Below, in pieces: positions 60,786 through 64,000 of a DNA stretch of 64,000 bases; the first letter of the stretch is position 1, and every line of letters begins with the position of its first letter. The notes beneath the pieces were generated by a model. That model worked only from the letters and a program-made list of their open reading frames with translations, was not told the DNA's origin and did no database searches. This DNA comes from JAHDCJ01 sp039028895 (GTDB lineage: Bacteria > Bacteroidota > Bacteroidia > Chitinophagales > Saprospiraceae), in assembly GCA_039028895.1 (NCBI GenBank), contig JBCCHF010000005.1, forward strand, positions 1 through 64,000. The letters are read 5' to 3'. The translations under genes and the position numbers were made by a program.

Positions 60786-62603
60786 ATGGCAATTGAGAAA
60801 AAGACCTCTGTAAAAGAGCAGTTTGGCGCACTCAAACACCTCCCAAGGTTTTTCAGTATGATATGGGAGGTCAGTAAGGGTATGTTCCTTATGAATATCA
60901 TCCTAAGGATCATTAAGTCGGCCTTACCACTGGCCATCCTGTACGTTGGAAAGGAAATTATCGATGAAATTATCGGCCTTATTAACGATGATCCAAATGC
61001 CACTCAAACCTACCTGTGGACAATGGTGGCTATTGAACTTGCTCTTGCTGGCTTGTCCGATGTTTTGAGTCGGGGGTTAACCTTATTGGACAGTTTGTTG
61101 GGCGATCTTTTTTCGAATAAGACTTCGGTCCAGCTGATCCGACAGGCTGCTACGCTTGATCTATACCAGTTTGAGGATGCTAATTTTTACGATAAGTTGG
61201 AACGGGCACGTCGGCAGACAACGGGTCGAACAATACTGATGACCCAAGTCCTTTCCCAATTGCAGGACATCATAACCATTGGTTTCCTGGCGATTGGGCT
61301 TATAGCTTTTAATCCTTGGCTCATCCTTATTTTGATCGTAGCGGTTATTCCATCATTCCTGGGAGAAACGCATTTCAACCAACGTACTTATTCACTAACA
61401 AGGGGATGGACCCCTGAGCGTCGCGAACTGGATTATCTACGCTATATCGGGGCTAGTGACCAGACGGCGAAAGAGATAAAAATATTCCAGCTTTCAGATT
61501 TCCTGGCTCAGCGTTTCAAGCGTATTTCTGATAGTTATTATGATGCGAATAAGACCTTAAGTATCAAAAGAGCAGGGTGGGGGAGCTTTCTGTCCTTACT
61601 TGGTACCATGTCTTATTACGGAGCTTATGTTTTTATTATTCTTCAAACAGTCAATGGATTAATCACCGTGGGGACATTGACTTTTCTCGCAGGATCCTTT
61701 AACAGGATGCGTAATATGCTACAGGGCATTATGAATCGTTTTTCAAAGATTGCTGAGGGAGCACTTTATCTTCAGGATCTGTTTGACTTTTTTGACCTGA
61801 AGGCAAAGATCGGCACTGGTGGGAAGAAATTAAAAGTACCCAACCCGATAAAGGAAGGCTTCACATTTGAAAATGTTGGCTTCAAATACTTCAATAGTGA
61901 TCAGTGGGTGATAAAAGATCTTTCTTTTCATCTGAATGCTGGTGAGAAATTAGCACTTGTAGGTGAAAATGGTGCCGGCAAGACAACACTTGTAAAGTTA
62001 CTGGCCCGACTATACGAACCGACAGAAGGCCGGATTCTCCTCGATGGAATAGATATTAAAGAATACGATCTTGCCGATTTAAGACTGGCAGTAGGTGTTA
62101 TATTCCAGGATTATGTTCGATTCCAGATGAAAGCCTTCGAGAATATTGCCATTGGTGGTATTGACAATATCGAAGATGATCCGCGTATTAAAGACGCCGC
62201 TCATAAAAGTTTGGCCAACCTCGTCATTGAACATTTGCCTGGTCAATACGACCAAATACTAGGCAAAAGGTTTGCTGAAGGTGTTGAATTATCAGGTGGG
62301 CAATGGCAGAAAATAGCTTTGGCCCGGGCCTATATGCGCGATGCACAGTTGCTCATTCTCGACGAGCCAACTTCCTCCCTCGATGCCAGGGCAGAACATG
62401 AAGTATTTCTCAGATTTGCGGATCTCATTGATGGAAAAACTGCCGTATTGATTTCCCACAGATTTTCTACAGTACGTATGGCAGACCGCATTCTTTTCCT
62501 TGAAAATGGTAGATTAAAAGAATTAGGAAGCCATGAAGAGTTATTACAAAGGCAAGGGAAATATGCAGAACTGTTTCACCTCCAAGCCCAGGGATATCAA
62601 TAG
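60786..62603 (+). CDS. ABC exporter, fused permease and ATPase
   Basis: A 605-residue half-transporter. The N-terminal membrane domain (about 1-330) has five to six helices. The C-terminal ATPase has Walker A GENGAGKTTLV, Q-loop IFQDYVRF, signature LSGGQWQKIALARA, Walker B LLILDEPTSSLD and H-loop ISHRFSTVR. It should work as a dimer exporting a lipid, peptide or other hydrophobic cargo. The start at 60786 (MAIEKKTSVKEQ) follows 332 bases of mostly non-coding sequence. There is no dedicated partner gene. Confidence 0.93.
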   Translation: MAIEKKTSVKEQFGALKHLPRFFSMIWEVSKGMFLMNIILRIIKSALPLAILYVGKEIIDEIIGLINDDPNATQTYLWTMVAIELALAGLSDVLSRGLTLLDSLLGDLFSNKTSVQLIRQAATLDLYQFEDANFYDKLERARRQTTGRTILMTQVLSQLQDIITIGFLAIGLIAFNPWLILILIVAVIPSFLGETHFNQRTYSLTRGWTPERRELDYLRYIGASDQTAKEIKIFQLSDFLAQRFKRISDSYYDANKTLSIKRAGWGSFLSLLGTMSYYGAYVFIILQTVNGLITVGTLTFLAGSFNRMRNMLQGIMNRFSKIAEGALYLQDLFDFFDLKAKIGTGGKKLKVPNPIKEGFTFENVGFKYFNSDQWVIKDLSFHLNAGEKLALVGENGAGKTTLVKLLARLYEPTEGRILLDGIDIKEYDLADLRLAVGVIFQDYVRFQMKAFENIAIGGIDNIEDDPRIKDAAHKSLANLVIEHLPGQYDQILGKRFAEGVELSGGQWQKIALARAYMRDAQLLILDEPTSSLDARAEHEVFLRFADLIDGKTAVLISHRFSTVRMADRILFLENGRLKELGSHEELLQRQGKYAELFHLQAQGYQ

Positions 62604-62773
62604 TTAAAGCTGAAAATTGGTGCTAGACTTCTACGTTATGGCCTTATTTTGATTTTCAGATCAAAAGGGATGGTTTTATCTTTCCAATAAATCTTCGATA
62701 GCCTTTATTGAGTGAATTGATGTGACTAAATGCTAAATGTTAAGTTTTTACCAGATGCCAGCTATTTTTGGGT

Positions 62774-62810
62774 GGTCCGAAAACTATGAAGTTAGATTTC
62801 GGACCTTTTT
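62774..62810. terminator. terminator between the convergent ABC and patatin-like genes
   Basis: GGTCCGAAA (62774-62782) pairs perfectly with TTTCGGACC (62797-62805), followed by TTTTT on the plus strand. A second hairpin TTTGGG-gtaa-CCCAAA (62812-62827) lies closer to the minus-strand gene's stop. Confidence 0.75.
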
Positions 62811-62833
62811 ATTTGGGGTAACCCAAAAGGGAT

Positions 62834-64000
62834 TTATTGCTTCTTAATGATCACTTCCTTGGCTAAGTCGATTTTTTCCTGGATAACTTTTTGCTCGACT
62901 GCATAATCCATGTCTTCGCCTTTGGTTTCCATAAACTCTTTGAATTTTTCTTCTGTCATGAAGTCTTCCTGGTCTTCCGGATCATCGTAAATCGGATCAG
63001 TGTGTTTATAATTTTGGTAGAAATTATAAAGGTCATCAATGGAGGTGGGCGGGGAATCAAAATCTTCATCATGATTTCTCCCCATTAATACATCTTTACC
63101 GATGAAGTACCCCAGATAGTAATAGGCTTCCCATTGTGCTTCATCGAAAAACTGGTCAGCAGTTGACTCATGTGGGAAATCAGCATGATAGGTTTTATAC
63201 TGGTAGCTTTTGACCTGTCGGCTAATATCTTTTTTCTTACCAGGGGCAGTGACTGAGGATTTTACGTAAACGAAAGTTCCGACCTTACCTTTGGTACCCC
63301 GTTTTTCTGTCAATTGGATAATATCTGCAACTGCAAAATGAGTACGGGAGAAACCATGTGATTGTTTTGGTTTGATCACTTCCTCAGGAATTTGATCTTT
63401 TCTGAATTTTAATTGAATACCTAGTTCGTTCCTGGCGCGTACCACGAGGTTATGCAGGTCAATAAACTCAGAATTGGGGTCTGCGCCAGCATCGATAGCG
63501 ATGATCAATTTACACCGTCTCCTCAGTAATTCATAAACAGCAAGGTTTTCGATGTGCCCGCCGTCAGAGATATTGAGCATCCGATGTTTAGTATTGATGC
63601 CCGATAGTAATTCGTAGAAGAAATATTTTGGCCACCAGACCAGTTTTCTGCCCCAAAGAACTAAAGGATTACTACTTGCGACTTCGAGCAGTTCTTTTGA
63701 CCTTTTATGTCGATTGAGTTCTTTTTCATCTTCCACAGACAATTTTCCTGATTCCTTTAGTTTCTTTAGTTCGGCAATGCGCTCGATGACAGAAGGTGTT
63801 GAGAGTTCCTTTTTGACTGCTTTTTTGTTAAAACCAACCAGGTCGGCTTCTTGCTGGATCCGTTTTGGACTTAATACCCAAAACCCAAGTCTGAAATTGA
63901 ACAGGGTGGTCATAATACTTAGAATGGGGCTCGAATAAAGTCCCATGCCAGGGTTAACCGCAGCCGCAGAAATAGCCATTGCTGTCGGAAGGGTCATCTT
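62834..64000 (-). CDS. patatin-like phospholipase family protein, C-terminal part, partial
   Basis: About 388 codons; the frame is still open at the right edge, so the N-terminus with the catalytic serine is missing. The visible part has TLPTAMAISAAAVNPGMG, then LNISDGGHIENLAVYELLRRR, where the D-G-(G/A) motif supplies the patatin aspartate, and LIIAIDAGADPNSEF. Between them is a charged insert. The last 150 residues are acidic and lysine-rich. It is probably a lipid acyl hydrolase, cytoplasmic or membrane-associated. Large multi-domain members of this family occur in Bacteroidota. Confidence 0.8.
   Translation of the reverse strand, partial: KMTLPTAMAISAAAVNPGMGLYSSPILSIMTTLFNFRLGFWVLSPKRIQQEADLVGFNKKAVKKELSTPSVIERIAELKKLKESGKLSVEDEKELNRHKRSKELLEVASSNPLVLWGRKLVWWPKYFFYELLSGINTKHRMLNISDGGHIENLAVYELLRRRCKLIIAIDAGADPNSEFIDLHNLVVRARNELGIQLKFRKDQIPEEVIKPKQSHGFSRTHFAVADIIQLTEKRGTKGKVGTFVYVKSSVTAPGKKKDISRQVKSYQYKTYHADFPHESTADQFFDEAQWEAYYYLGYFIGKDVLMGRNHDEDFDSPPTSIDDLYNFYQNYKHTDPIYDDPEDQEDFMTEEKFKEFMETKGEDMDYAVEQKVIQEKIDLAKEVIIKKQ

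Noticed and set aside
1..64000. CRISPR arrays, insertion sequences, prophage or toxin-antitoxin modules
   Set aside because: I looked for regularly spaced direct repeats, transposase or phage motifs and small paired genes and saw none. The only mobile-like candidate is the palindrome at 49157-49318.

Overview
The window is from a Bacteroidota chromosome, most likely a member of the Saprospiria (Lewinella/Haliscomenobacter-like). The evidence is a SusC/SusD pair, a PorP/SprF protein, type IX secretion C-terminal domains, DUF6089 and DUF5723 barrels, TAnnTTTG-type promoters and almost no Shine-Dalgarno sequences. Placement below phylum level is inference. No phage, insertion sequence or CRISPR array is visible.

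1-5.8 kb holds microaerobic respiration genes. On the minus strand run a CBS-domain protein, a VIT/CCC1-type metal transporter, the copper ATPase FixI/CcoI, CcoS and the start of CcoN (cut by the window edge). A divergent double-domain universal stress protein shares the control region. 5.8-8.3 kb has a serine hydrolase, a sterol-desaturase-family hydroxylase and a collapsed YeeE/YedE sulfur-transporter remnant.

8.3-22.5 kb is a co-directional minus-strand block that reads as one physiological unit: ArsR and Crp/Fnr regulators, SulP+STAS, MoeA, MoaC, MobB-MobA, a persulfide dioxygenase with two rhodanese domains, an FeS-NrfD fusion, a large molybdopterin enzyme (best guess sulfite dehydrogenase, SoeBC + SoeA), a second SulP lacking STAS, and a protein joining a ribosome-hibernation-like domain to a sigma-region-2-like domain. 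The simplest model is persulfide to sulfite to sulfate oxidation with its own cofactor genes and anion transporters.

Five TGAY-N4-RTCA boxes lie upstream of the respiratory, stress, sulfur and hibernation genes. In three promoters the box centre is exactly 36.5 bp from the end of a TAnnTTTG -7 element. The Crp/Fnr protein encoded in the block carries the E..SR recognition signature expected for such boxes. This low-oxygen/sulfur regulon, including the unusual ribosome-associated fusion protein, is the most interesting system in the window.

22.6-30 kb is housekeeping: TatD, tRNA-Ser(GGA), an ExbB/unknown/ExbD/ExbD cluster followed by a second ExbD pair, a polysaccharide deacetylase and GltX. 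30-42.6 kb is envelope and gliding/T9SS-related: a type-B CTD protein with PorP/SprF, an ECF sigma/anti-sigma/DUF4097 module, a beta-CASP hydrolase, two tandem paralogous lipoproteins with a DUF5723 barrel, and a DUF6089 barrel. 42.6-56 kb carries PrfC, a secreted LRR protein, an L,D-transpeptidase, an orphan molybdopterin oxidoreductase, AlkA, an M28 peptidase, a DUF1624 acyltransferase-like protein and AlkD. 56-64 kb has SusC/SusD, an ABC exporter and a partial patatin-like protein. Non-coding structures include a 162-bp palindrome, a two-copy leader hairpin with a conserved loop, and small gene remnants.
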